Source: Brachypodium distachyon (taxonomy: Eukaryota; Streptophyta; Magnoliopsida; Poales; Poaceae). From it: 64,000 bases of DNA. The stretch spans positions 43,985,237 through 44,049,236 of the forward strand of contig NC_016133.3 of NCBI RefSeq assembly GCF_000005505.3. Reading direction: 5' to 3'. A program made the translations under genes and the position numbers. Below the pieces are notes generated by a model that worked only from the letters and a program-made list of their open reading frames with translations, made no database searches and was not told the DNA's origin. Shown in pieces: positions 1-11,583 of this stretch (its first letter is position 1; each line of letters starts with the position of its first letter).

Positions 1-996
1 GTAGTTTAGTTAGTTAGTTAATTCACTGAAGAGATAGAAGAGTGTTCTGCCTCTGTTTTCTTTACATAAAAACTGGTGGTCTTCAGTTCTTCAGATTGCC
101 TTGAAAGATCTGTAAACTTGTTCATAGTGGATAAGATGAGACCTGAAGTTCTCTGATGAATTGCACTGGCTGCCTGCCACCCACCCCATCCAACTTGTAC
201 TTTACCACCCAGCTGCCAGTAATTAAGTCATGCACAGTCACACAGGAACCTATCTCCAGATCTACTAGACCAATTTTGAACTCTGGTAGTTGCTCTCTTT
301 CTTACCAGAAAGGCACAATACACACAAATAGTACAAATTAAACAGCCATGTGTCCATCCTTGTGTTTATATAGATCAATGTGTACCTCAGGATCAGCTTA
401 ATTTCTTAATTAAACCTGACGGCTATATATTGGCACTTGATAACCGTATATATGCATTGTAGGAGTACCAAAATGTGGTACTGTTCCAGTAATGAATTAG
501 AACAAAAGGATCACAGTACTGCATCTGTACTATACATGCTATTGCTCCTACTTAACTTGGATTTATGCAGCTGACCAACCAACCAAATCATGGCATGGCA
601 ATGGCAGCATGTGCATCGATCCCTCTGTAAATAAGTATATACGTATAGTACACATATATACAGTAGTGTATATACTGAGTGTAGCAACTAACACAAGATG
701 CATGCAGCATATGCATTAATTGATGAAGAGCCATCACTGCATGAATGCCCCTTGCTTCTCATATAAGCAAATGATTAATTGCATTGCACATGTCAGTCGT
801 TATCCCCCGGCCAATTAGTTTCCCTACAAACTAAAAATGATTGAAAAGCTTGATGGTATGCAAGTACCTTTCATGTTAGCTTCCGTCCGTGCAATTATTG
901 AATATAAGTATGGTCAATTACACAAATAAAACAATTATAGTAAATCAATTTAATCTAAATAAATATATTAGCTATTTATAAGTATTATTAGGTATT
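1..996. other. intergenic, no gene seen
   Basis: AT-rich sequence with several TA-rich microsatellite-like stretches. Short open frames are present but none has a recognisable domain, splice structure or composition. Any neighbouring gene would lie outside the window. Confidence 0.6.
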
Positions 997-1116
997 TCCT
1001 CTGTCCGTAAATAAGTGACTCGGATTTGTCTAGATTCGCATGTATCTATGCACTAAAACACGTCCGAATACATACAAATCTAGACAAATTTGAGTCACTT
1101 ATTTCCGGACGGGAGA
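997..1116. mobile_element. Stowaway-type MITE
   Basis: The arms form an inverted repeat: a CTCTGTCCG start with AAATAAGTGACTC on the left, and GAGTCACTTATTT then CGGACGGGAGAG on the right. The size (about 120 bp), the C-T-C-Y-x-T-C-C-G ends and the AT-rich core fit Tc1/mariner-derived Stowaway elements of grasses. The exact TA duplication is not clear. Confidence 0.7.
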
Positions 1117-2036
1117 GCGGATGAGTTCATACGAAGAGACTTTAATGTTGAAGCTAACAGAGGAGTGTATATCTAGCTCTTGTTACGTGATTTCTTATAC
1201 AATTGGTGAACTAGCTAGCTAGTACCTTTGATTACCTTTCATCACCATCAGCTTTGGCGTTCAAGTAAACTGGATCGATGTATACGGCACGTAGGTACAC
1301 CGGATGGATCATTAATCAAATGAAGTGATGCATGCTTAATTATCTGTTGAACACTGCTGATGAAGGGGCAATGTGCAATACGTACGTTTAAGGTGTACGT
1401 GTCAATCAGTTTGAGATGCACTCAAAGTTTCTTGCGTGTTAATTAGCTTATTGGAGATTTGACTGCAAACGACTTAACTGCAGCTAAGCTGCTAAGCTAT
1501 ATATAGCTGCAGGTAGCACACATGCTTTACTGAAGGCAGGCAATGTATCTAAAGGCGTTTTTGGTGTATATAGTTTCGCTCATTAAAGAAAAACTTGCGT
1601 CAAGAATTATGAAACAGAGGAATATTATACTTGGCCTGCAATAATAATTAGTTTTTCCCAGCTAGCTTAGCTATACTAGCTAATTAAGGAAGTACTAGCT
1701 TTTCTGCCGCACACTCTTAATTCTGTCCAACTCCAACACTGGCTAGCTAGCGATAAGTGCCTTGTGCCCTTTAATTTGTTGCTTGCGTGTATGCCCTACT
1801 ACATCTAACTGCATGTAACTGCACAGCATAAATATGAGAGTGTGTGCAGCACTAGCCCTCTCATTCTGTAGTGCCTCTCACTCCTCACTGGCTAACCCTC
1901 TTCTTCTTCTTCTTCTTGTATCTAGCCTGCCTCAGCCTCAGCCTGCTGCAGCTAGTACAAATCCTACCATCTCTCAAGCTAGATCTCTTGTGTTGAAGGA
2001 ATTGAAGGAGGGAGATCTTAAGGAGAAGATATATAG
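1117..2036. other. upstream region and 5' leader of the acyl-CoA reductase gene
   Basis: No complete gene. The last 200 bases become pyrimidine-rich, with a CTT-repeat run near 1903-1918, as expected of a plant 5' leader. A short frame (1834-2043) reads through the leader and overlaps the main ATG at 2037 in another frame. It would be an overlapping upstream ORF only if transcription starts before 1834, which the sequence does not show. Confidence 0.4.
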
Positions 2037-5000
2037 ATGGTGAAGATGGATGGGAGCATGGATGCAGAGATGATCGCGGGGTATTTCAGGGGCAAGAGCG
2101 TCCTCGTCACCGGCGCCACTGGCTTCCTCGGAAAGAGTAATTAACGCCACAAATTTATCACATCAATCAATCAAGGCTATAGCTTACTTACAAGTATGTA
2201 ACACTCACCAATATATCTATGCTTATGAATGCATATATAGTTCTTGTGGAGAAGATCCTGCGAGTGCAGCCGGAGGTGAAGAAGATCTACCTGCTGGTGC
2301 GAGCCGTCGACGCCCAGTCTGCACACCAGCGAGTCCAAGATGAGGTTCATTTATTTCATTTAACTTAATTATGCTTCATCTTGTTCATCTGAATCTTAAT
2401 TTGCCTAACATGTATAGTACTGCAGCTCCCTCCGTCCCATAATCCATGTCACTGTTTTACTTTAAATTTGTACTAAAAAGCGACAATATCTATGGGACGG
2501 AGGGAGTATCTATGTGAACAGAGGCGTATAATATAAGTCAAGCAAATTTGTTGGGATTTTCAGTTTTTCATGGACGGACGTGGAAATACGATATGTATGA
2601 TACGCGCGTACGATATACGATGGAGCTATGGCTTTCACGTACTGTACGTGTACATGTCTGCGCTGCAATAACGTAGTACGTACGTACGATGGATCGATCT
2701 GGTCTTGACAAAAGGAGCCACCAATTAATGCATACGTGATGCATGGATCTATATACCCATATGCTTTACGATATTAATTTACTCACCTCCTCCATTCATG
2801 GATCTAGCTAGCTAGCTAGCAGTACTAATTTTTCTTCATGGCACCACACCTACCCCCATGTCTCTTTGCAAACATATGCTCTCCCCCTCGATCGGTCCAA
2901 GAACGTACATTTCGAGATTTTACTTTCACCGATGTTAACAATATTTAGTACCGACAATAACCCAAAAATGTCAGATTATGTATTAATACTCGAACGAACT
3001 CTAAGATAAATATACATCACCTCATTTTGTAAGAAATGGAGAAGTATATACTTTGCATCTACATAAATATACATGACCTCATTTTGTAAGAAATTTCTAA
3101 AACGTCGTCGATTTGAAAAACAAGGTACATATATATAGTGGCAGCATCGATCGACCGATATGGACATGACTTAATTGTGCATATGATGTGTCCTTGTCAG
3201 AGTTTTAAGCAACGAGCTGAGATGGGCTAGATAGACACGGCCAATGAATGAATGAGACATATGGTTGGTTGATTTGTGGAAATTCATGAATCGCATGGCC
3301 TACACACACACACACACATATGTATGTACGAAATTCACCACGCATGCATGGGACATGTGCATGTGCATAGCAGTTATTACCATGGGGCAGGCATGTTGAT
3401 GCATACGAAGAACAACTCTAGCTCCAACATCTTTGCTCAAGATCCATAATTGTGGAGACCATAACACAATGCTAATCATTTTTATTCTTCTATTATAGAA
3501 GTGAGTATCATTAGAGGATGAATTTTACTAAAATTAAGGATGGTTAATTTTACTAAAATGGGGCAGGCATGTACGTAGTTCATTTTGCTACAAAGGACCT
3601 ACTACATGCAGTTAATACAAATAACTAATTAACCAGATGGTTTAACTGAAGAATAGGTATACTTGATTGAATGATGCATATTATGAATATAATGCAAGGA
3701 TTGATGGATATGCAGGTGACGGACACTGAGATTTTCTGCCTGCTGAAAGAGAGGCATGGGAAGGGTGGATTCGAGCTATTCGTGGAGGAGAAGATCGTGG
3801 CTTTAGCCGGTGACGTCATCCACGAGAACCTTGGGCTTGATGCTCCAAGATTAGAGGAGCTGGCCAAGGAGGTCGACATCATCGTCAATGGAGCTGCAAC
3901 TACCAACTTCTACGAAAGGTGTATACTCTTCTTCTTCTTTCTGAAAAATTGACCATAAGTGCATCACTTTATTTACTCATGTAAAGATGTCAATCGGCAA
4001 CGATGGTCCATCATTAATTTGGATCTTAGCACCATTTAGTACAATGTTCTCTATAAATATGTTTTTCTTCTTGTGCTGCAAAATTTACTCTTTGTTCGTT
4101 TATAATTAACATTTATTTTCGCAGATATGATGTCTCCTTGGATGTTAATGTCATGGGAGTGAAGCATCTGTGCGAATTCGCCCACAAATGTACCAATCTC
4201 AAAATGTTCCTCCATGTCTCCACAGGTAACTACTGTGAAGCTCTACTAGGATCTGAATCCTGTTCTCTGCTACTGTAGTCTGCTTAGTCTAAAACCCAAA
4301 ATATGACAGTCTTCAACACACAATTGTTATCGACAAGCCAGCACAAACTTGCAATAAATCACAGTGATCACTGGTCATGTATAGGAGTAAAAAACTCAAT
4401 TTTGATCGACAAGTATCTTCAGATTGGCATAATAGTGAAATAATGTCTGAAGAAATGTTGGACGCCGATGGATGCAGCGTTTGCGGCGGGGGACAGGGAA
4501 GGGCTGATCATGGAGCGGCCGTTCAAGAGAGGGGAGACCCTGCGGGAAGGCACGCGGCTGGACATCGACGCCGAGCTGCGGCTGGTCGCCGACGTCAAGG
4601 CGGACCTCGCGGCTGCCGGCGCCGGAGACGGAGACGACGAGAAGGCGGAGCGGAAGGCGATGAAGGAGCTGGGGCTCCGTCGGTCGCGGCACTTCGGTTG
4701 GTCCAACACGTACGTATTCACCAAGGCCATGGGCGAGATGCTCCTCTCCCAGCTCCGCGCCGGCCCCGCCGCTGCCGTCGCCATCATGCGCCCCAGCATT
4801 ATCACCTCCCTCCTCCGCGACCCCCTCCCCGGCTGGATGCAAGGCACCAGGTAATTCCTCGCCGCCGGGGTCTTTCTTGCTTCAATTGCTCGCCGGATTC
4901 CTAATTTCTCGGATCCAATTGCTCGCTGACGGGGATCTGATTGCTCGCCGGAGCGCTGCAGGACGATAGACACGATCATCATCGGGTACGCGAAGCAGAA

Positions 5001-5967
5001 CCTGACGTGCTTCCTGGCGGACCTGGAGGGCACCATGGACGTGATCCCGGGGGACATGGTGGTGAACGCCATGATGGCCGTCATGGCGGCGCACGGCGGC
5101 CAGGGCTCGCCGGAGCCGGGGGAGGAGGAGGTGGCGCTGTACCACGCCACGTCGTCGCTGCGGAACCCGGCGCTGTACGGCGTGCTCTACGAGTCCGGCC
5201 GCCGCCACTTCTACGAGAACCCGCGGCTGAGCAAGGACGGGAAGGTCATCCCCACCAAGGAGATGTACTTCTTCAAGACCATTGCTAGCTTTCATCTCTA
5301 CATGCTCATCAAGTACAAGCTCCCCCTTGAGGTCACCTTTTCTTCCTCCTTCTTCAACACCAGTACATTGCTCTGTTTCTTCAGATACATAATAATGCTC
5401 TGTTTGAGATACCTATAATGATGCTCTGTTTCTTCAGATATACTACAATGCTCTGTTTCTGAAGATACATACAATGCTCTGTTTCTTCAGATGATTAGTT
5501 CAGATAAGAATGGAAGGAGGAACCATTGCTTAGAGTGAATGAATTTGATGATCTCTCTCTCATATGTATGCAGATCCTGCACCTGGTGAACCTGCTGCTC
5601 TGCGGGATCTTCTCGCAGCTCTACGAAGACCTCAGCCGCAAGTACAAGTTCGTCATCCATCTCTGCGACGTCTACGGGCCCTTCGCCTTCTTCAGAGGAT
5701 GGTAATCTAAAAGGATGAACTAATTGCAGTTTACTAATTCCTACTACGTTGGTTTTAACTATGAACAGCTAAGTAACTAACCCTGGCTGATCAATGAATG
5801 AAATGAATGGAAGCTTCGACGACATGAACTTGGAGCGGCTGCGGTTGACAATGGCGCGGACGAGCCCCGAGGACGACCTGTTCAACTTCGATCCCAAGAC
5901 TGTCGACTGGAACCACTACTTCTACAAGATCCACATTCCTGGTGTCCTCAAATATGTGCTCAAGTGA
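2037..5967 (+). CDS. FAR: alcohol-forming fatty acyl-CoA reductase, 8 exons
   Basis: Reduces long-chain fatty acyl-CoA to primary alcohol with NADPH, feeding cuticular wax, suberin or pollen-wall lipids; family members without a plastid peptide usually act at the ER. Exons: 2037-2136, 2241-2344, 3716-3918, 4125-4225, 4478-4850, 4962-5331, 5574-5701, 5814-5967, joining in frame to 510 residues, normal for plant FARs. The Rossmann motif TGATGFLG is at residues 25-32 and the active-site Y-x-x-x-K (YVFTK) at 248-252, followed by the C-terminal 'male sterility' domain. The ATG at 2037 is chosen because it opens the frame leading directly into the Rossmann fold; ATGs at codons 4, 8 and 12 are also possible. 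No transit peptide is apparent. The family motif STAYVNG reads STAFAAG here. Which alcohol it makes cannot be told from sequence. Confidence 0.93.
2426..2506. mobile_element. short Stowaway MITE in intron 2 of the FAR gene
   Basis: Ends are CTCCCTCCGTCCCAT and ATGGGACGGAGGGAG, a perfect 15-bp inverted repeat around an AT-rich core of about 50 bp. This is the typical grass Stowaway terminus. It lies wholly inside the 1.37-kb second intron and does not touch a splice site. Confidence 0.88.
5369..5497. repeat. minisatellite in FAR intron 6
   Basis: About five imperfect copies of a unit of roughly 30 bp containing TGCTCTGTTTCTTCAGATA, head to tail. It ends before the acceptor at 5573. Confidence 0.8.
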
Positions 5968-6659
5968 AGAAAATGCTGCCGCGATGTGTATCTAGGGCTT
6001 TGCATTACGTTTACACCTCATTTTCTCCACAAGAGCCGAAAAAACGTGTCCTGGAAATGCCAAATCTATTTGTTCATCCGATATGGATATGTGATAAAAA
6101 AGAAGTGAAAGTATTTATGCGTCGACTAGGCTATCGGATTATTGTATTGGAGTCTGGGGAAGCCCATATCATGATCAGTATTTAAAAGAATGTATTCTTG
6201 TGTAATATGTTTTTCAGGTTTCTGTAAGTTGGTCATGTCTTGAAAATGGACTGTAATAAAAATCTCCCATTGGCAGCTCAGGTTTAGTGTTAAACATGAG
6301 CAATTAATCTTTCTCATCGCCTAAGCATGCACAAAAAACAGGCAAGCAGATGGAACAGAGGAATAACAGTTCAGAGATAGGCACACAGTAATGTATAGGA
6401 AAGTTGTTTCCAAATTTGAAATTAATCGGTATAAACTTCTGAAAGCAATGTGTCATAATGCTGTCTGTCATGTGCAGAATGTACCCCACTGTTTGTTTTC
6501 GATAGGAAGCTTCCCCTTCCTCCTATGCTTCTGCTTCTAAAAACAGAAAATATTATGTTGACCGTGAGAGTTGATCTGAATCATTTTACACTTCAGCTCA
6601 AACAGTCGTAATAATTCTCTTGTTCTCGGAGGATACCCAGTAAAAGGTCGTGGTATTAC
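5968..6659. other. 3' flanks of two convergent genes
   Basis: Holds the 3' untranslated regions of the acyl-CoA reductase (from the left) and the nucleoside hydrolase (from the right). Small open frames show no recognisable protein. AATAAA-like strings occur, but no poly(A) site can be assigned. Confidence 0.5.
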
Positions 6660-9600
6660 TTAGGGTGTCACGAGCAGCTTCTTCACGTATGCGAGGACCT
6701 TTGGCACATCGACTGTCCATCCAACTGAAATCGGCGTGTAACCTGACCATGGATTTTCTGTATTCCACCTGCAACATTGTGTGATAGAGCAGTCAGTAAC
6801 ATTTGTGAATATGCTACAACTACTAGCATGCTGGTATTCCAAATTTTGAACTTAAACCAGTAGATCAGGTTCAGGTGTGTGCGATACTCCAGTCACCATA
6901 TGAGTATGTGTGTAGGAATATCAAAACATTAAGAAGATAGCGGATGTGATTTACTCATAAATGGTATGGTACATACTTTTTCAGTCCATGATCCATCAAA
7001 GTATGGCCGGTGCAAATGCCCTGGGTCTCAACTCTCACAACGCCCTTCTTGAATCCGAAGTACTCAGGATGAACTAAGGCTGTAAAGCTCACAGGGTCAT
7101 GGAGGAAAATCCCTGAATAGAATATGATAATCAGTTGAAACTGGTTTCAGCGATAACTTTAGCGAAAGCATGCCAAAAATAGAGGGCTTTTACATACCTT
7201 GGAAACCGTCAGACTTATAATGCCAATCTCTGTAGAACTTGCACATATCACATAAGAACTGTGCGTGTTTTCCTTTTGAGTTTTTTAGCTCTAACAGATC
7301 CTCATCTGCATCAAACAAATTTCACATGGTGAGTTAAGGTGGAATGGAATGGAACGGTTCTATTCCTATAGGGATGGAATGTAATGGAACGGTTCTACTT
7401 TTCTATATCCTAAGAAGCAAACACTCAAAACACTGGTTCCAGTTGGAACCAACACATTCTACATTTTTAAGGAATGAGATGGTTAGGCATATTGAGGGAA
7501 TATTCTCTTTTGAGGAACCATATGATTCCATTCCACTTCACCATGTTCTAAGAACCAAACACAAGAATCATCTCAGCTTTCGGAACCATTCCATTACATT
7601 CCACTTCATGATCTCAACCAAACACTACCAAGGAACAAACCTGTAAGACAGACTTGAGTTGTAATGTTAATGCCAACCACATCGATATCTGCTCCTGAGG
7701 TGAAAACTACGTCAGCTGCATCTGGGTCTCCATAGATCTGCAGATTTATTCACACATGGTTAATACTTCTGTTGCTGCATTTGCATGTTCAAGTAGAATG
7801 CAGTAGTCTAGAGCGTAATAAATATATGTATATGTCAATACATTTGCTTCAGCGGCCGGGTTGACATTTCCAGCAGCGAAGAACGCTCCACCCAGTACAA
7901 CTATTCTCTTCACCTTGCTTGCAAAAGAAGGGTCTCTTTTGATAGCCTAAGAGAGGGAAAACACTACCTCTTAGCCCCTTGAACAGCACAAACAGAATGA
8001 TAAATAGGTTTATCCTGTAACTGTAAGCATACCAATGCTACATTTGTCAGGGGTCCCAGTGCGAGTACAGTGATCTCTCCAGGAAACTCGGAGACCTTGT
8101 TAACCATGAACTCAGCAGCATTTTCCTCAACCTTCTTAGTAGTAGGTGCAGGGAGAGACAAATTACCAAGACCGTCAGATCCATGAACAAAGTCAGCGAC
8201 GCGTGGAATTCCTCCCTAAAATACAGAAGGCATATCATTCAGATAACCAACCAACTCATTACCTAAATAAAATCAGCTGACCAACTGAAACTGCAGCATA
8301 ATATAGTAAATAGGTAGCAATTATTTGGAGTCCTTAATCTGAACCCCATTGGCCATATAAAATATGGAGGCTTGTGTAACATGCCAAGCTACCAACGATA
8401 GAGTATGATCAGACAAATAATTCAACAAGTATTATAATTAGAAAATAAACAATTATCTTAGGCGTGACACCCACTAGTACAAATAAAACTGCATCTTGTA
8501 CTTCATCCAGTTCATTAATAAGATAATATTGTCTAATTGTGAAATGTTAACAATAGCTAAACACTTCTGCGGATGTCAATCAAGTCCGCTGCAAGAGTCA
8601 TTTTAAATTTACAATGCGGAACACACACTTGCATAAACTAAAAATAGAGTTACCAAGTTACAAAGCTTTAAAAAAGATGAAGCTCTAGAGCTGCCACCAT
8701 GGACCCGCGTACCTTTAGGGGCTCAGGGCTGCCCTCGGCTACTGGAACCTCAGGATGTCCTGCTCTCTCACACTGTCCATTTTAAAGAGTCAAACCATTT
8801 AGCAAAACAAATAGACAAAACTGAACTCTCTGTCTGTATGTATGTCCGTTTCCATGGCTCACCAGCAAGAGCGCGTTGCGAGTAGCGTTCTCTGTGGTGA
8901 CATTGCCGAATATGGTTGTCAGCCCGATGATTTCCACGCTTGGTTCTTCGAACGCCATTAGGATCGTCATGCTGTCATCTAGAAGGGACGACAGAGAGCG
9001 AGAAGAGGAGTTAGCTTCTCAAAAGTTAGATCATTCTCTCTTTTTCTCTTGAAAAAGGAGTTCGTTATGATACAGTGGTTTTACCACCAGATGATAACTT
9101 TACACTGTCCTGTACGCACTGTTAGTAAGCTTTTCAAAATGAAAGCCAGTGTAGCACTTGCAATTAATGTACACTAAACCTGTCGATCATAAAACTGAAA
9201 GCCTTGTTCTTGAAGAAAGAAAGAAAAATGAAGCTTAGCTGTAAGCCTACTGCTAACTACCGGAGAGAAAAATCCAACCAAGATTTGCATCCCTCTTTCC
9301 TAGCCAATTCTGTTGCGACGAAGACCGGCTGACTGTGGTGCTCTTTCACCGCGTTGTTGGCACCGGCTCTCGCACCAGCACCATCGTTTTCACCAGCAGT
9401 TAAGACTAGTATGGAGTAACATAAAATTGACCTCTGTTTCTAGTACGGGACGGATGCAGAGAAACAGATTAAGGGGAACTAAAATCTCTATCACGAGCTA
9501 TGTATTATGTACCCGACTAATTGATTCCCCAAATTACCCTTTTCGTTGCAGGGGAGCTCGTTTCGCGGGGAACCAAGAGCGGGACAGGGGGGAGATTCGA

Positions 9601-9735
9601 TTCATTCGGGGGAAAGCGAACGCGAAAAGGGGGACAATGGAATTGCGAGGGAGGCGGGCCCGTACCGATGCCGGGATCCGTGTCGACGATGACCCTGTCG
9701 CGGCGGCGGATCTGCCCGTCGCCCTCCTGCCCCAT
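6660..9735 (-). CDS. URH: inosine/uridine-preferring nucleoside hydrolase, 9 exons
   Basis: Hydrolyses nucleosides to base and ribose in cytosolic purine/pyrimidine salvage. Exons on the minus strand: 9735-9666, 8978-8863, 8772-8713, 8215-8033, 7946-7842, 7737-7641, 7305-7198, 7112-6977, 6768-6660; they join in frame to 327 residues, the usual length. The N-terminal calcium/ribose-binding aspartate cluster DTDPGIDD is at residues 18-25 and is completed across intron 1. Further family signatures are HGSDGLGN, GPLTN, GNVNPAAEANIYGDPDAAD and a late HDP whose His is the usual catalytic residue. An in-frame ATG six codons upstream (9753) would give 333 residues. It resembles plant uridine nucleosidases (URH1/2 type); which subtype is not certain. 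It converges on the FAR gene. Confidence 0.93.
7336..7632. mobile_element. probable MITE in intron 6 of the nucleoside hydrolase gene
   Basis: The left side has GGTGGAATGGAATGGAAC followed by a second GGAATGTAATGGAACGG. The right side carries the inverse (CCATTCCATTACATTCCACT). Subterminal repeats of the same words recur inside. This layout suggests a non-autonomous DNA transposon of about 300 bp, but the superfamily and target duplication could not be fixed. Confidence 0.5.
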
Positions 9736-10083
9736 GATCGATTTCCGGACCAATGGAGCGGATCGCGCGCGACCGGAGGAAGCGGCAGGGCCCGTGAAGC
9801 AAGCAACCTCTCTTCCACTGGCTTCCGCGGCGGGTGACTTGTCAGCTCCCCTCTCCTGTTCGTTGGCTCGTCGTCTTATAGCAACAAGAAGATGATGATG
9901 AGATGACGAAAGAGAGAGGAAGATGACGAGATTAAATTACGGTTAAGACAGGATTAGGCTTGGTTGGTCTGATTTATTACCGGCTGGGTTTGCTTGCCTC
10001 GGCCGTCGGATCTGGATCAGGAAGGGATGACAGCACGACACGTGGCAGTGTTCAGGATTAGGATAAGATCTCTATGAATTATT

Positions 10084-10170
10084 ATACTCCGTCGGTATCG
10101 AAACAACCAACGTGAATTTGTATGAGTTTTTATACAAATCCACATTACTTATTTTGAGACGGAAGGAGTA
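10084..10170. mobile_element. Stowaway-like MITE, diverged
   Basis: TACTCCGTCGGTATC at the left is answered by GAGACGGAAGGAGTA at the right. The core carries the 'GAATTTGTATGAG...ATACAAATCCACATTACTTATTT' arrangement typical of grass Stowaway copies. The arms have several mismatches, so it is an old copy. Confidence 0.65.
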
Positions 10171-11116
10171 ACGACGAACCCACGGCCGAAAGTCTGGTAA
10201 ACACTTCCATACGGCATTTGGGGTCTTGTTTGTAGATAGAGTCTATAAAACGTGCGTCACTGCAAATGACATTTTCTTTGGAATACACATACATGCGACC
10301 AAGCTAATGTAACCCTTTTCGAACGGCGTTTCATTTTAACGCTAAGACCGGAGCTAAACACACACAAATGACGAGAACCCTCCCGTTTGTCAAAGCACAA
10401 AGCAAAATGTAGCGTTTTATTTTATTTTATTTTAATCTTCTTGGATCTATAGATGTACTGCGTGTTGACACGTGGTGCATGACATATCGTGAGCTTGTGT
10501 TGAGAGAAACGAAACAGAATCGAACAAGAACTTCCCCGAGAAAAAGGGAATATTATTCGGGCATAGTCGACGGCCGTATCCGCGAGAGAGCTCCTCTTTG
10601 TTTGGACAAATGACCTTCGACAGGTCCCCATTAAAAATTACTACGTGCCAGCAAAGTTTTTGGCTCCGAGATATATCCCCTCCCAAGAAGATGGGAAAAC
10701 GAAGTGCAAAGTTAAGGTTCTTTTTTTTTTGAAACAAGTAGAAAGTTAAGTTATTATTATGAAAGGAAGAAAGTTGGCTGGTTGGCTCACAAAACACATG
10801 GCGATGTAGGAATATAATGCACTGTTTTTGAAACACTGTTGGCGATGTACTGTTTAGTGGCAGCACGAGCACGGAATAGAATGCAAACTAAACTAAGCGT
10901 GGTTGGAATGCTTCGTCTTCGATCCAATCATCTGCCGTTTCCAAGATGGATGATGCATGTGCGAATTGTCCTTGATCCCACGTCGGATCACGCATATTCG
11001 ATCCTCGATAATAATGGAGTAGGTGGTGTTTTGGACGTACGCTAAGCACGGTGCTTAGTCTCTTCCTTGCATTCTTTACTCTCTTTTTTTTGTTTCAGAA
11101 AATTAGATGGGACCAT

Positions 11117-11348
11117 TGGGCCGGTCCAACAAGGCTTCTCCATCCAGAGCTTAAAGATCGTACAGCAACTGAGGCCCAAGTAACCCAACTGTCCAACGCG
11201 GCCTACATTACGATCTGAACCACCCCTCCAGCCGGCCCAACAAAGGCCTAAGAGAGAACATCCATCCAACGGCCCCGTCCCACCCACGTGGCGTCCATCC
11301 GAAGGCGCTAGGGTTCTTGCTTGCCGTCCCGTCCGCGGACGGTATAAA
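11117..11348 (+). promoter_or_regulatory. RPL10A core promoter: site II elements, telo-box, TATA box
   Basis: Three TGGGCC/GGCCCA words (11117-11122, 11173-11178, 11234-11239), an inverted telo-box-like AACCCTAG (11308-11315) and TATAAA at 11343-11348 precede the gene by 240-470 bp. This combination is characteristic of plant ribosomal-protein and other growth-linked promoters (TCP-type site II plus telo-box). Binding itself is inferred. Confidence 0.7.
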
Positions 11349-11583
11349 GCCAGCCCCGCCTTCCCCGTCCGCTCTTTCTCTCTTCGCTACTCCCTCTCCG
11401 CCGCCGCACCGAAACACGTAAGGTCTCCGGCCGCCGCCGCCTGTCTCTCACTCTCTCTCCTCACCTCGGTTTCCACGTTCGCATCATCCGTTTCATCTCT
11501 TGTCCTGCTAGATCTCGCTCGATCTCACTGTTCCTCCGCCGTTTTTTTCCTTCTGCAGGGCGTGAGACTCATCGGCGGCAACC

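Larger units (their letters stand above)
9736..11583. other. divergent intergenic region between the nucleoside hydrolase and RPL10A
   Basis: Holds the 5' flank of the nucleoside hydrolase (left) and the promoter of RPL10A (right), with a small MITE at 10084-10170. The GC-rich open frames near 9520-9840 are the leader and antisense of the hydrolase exon, not separate genes. Confidence 0.5.

Noticed and set aside
4377..5295. Long overlapping frames on both strands in the FAR gene
   Set aside because: They are shadows of the GC-rich exons 5 and 6; only the frame giving the reductase motifs joins with neighbouring exons.
9313..9895. Plus-strand frames of 124-174 codons
   Set aside because: Antisense to the first exon and leader of the nucleoside hydrolase; no domain, and composition explained by GC bias.
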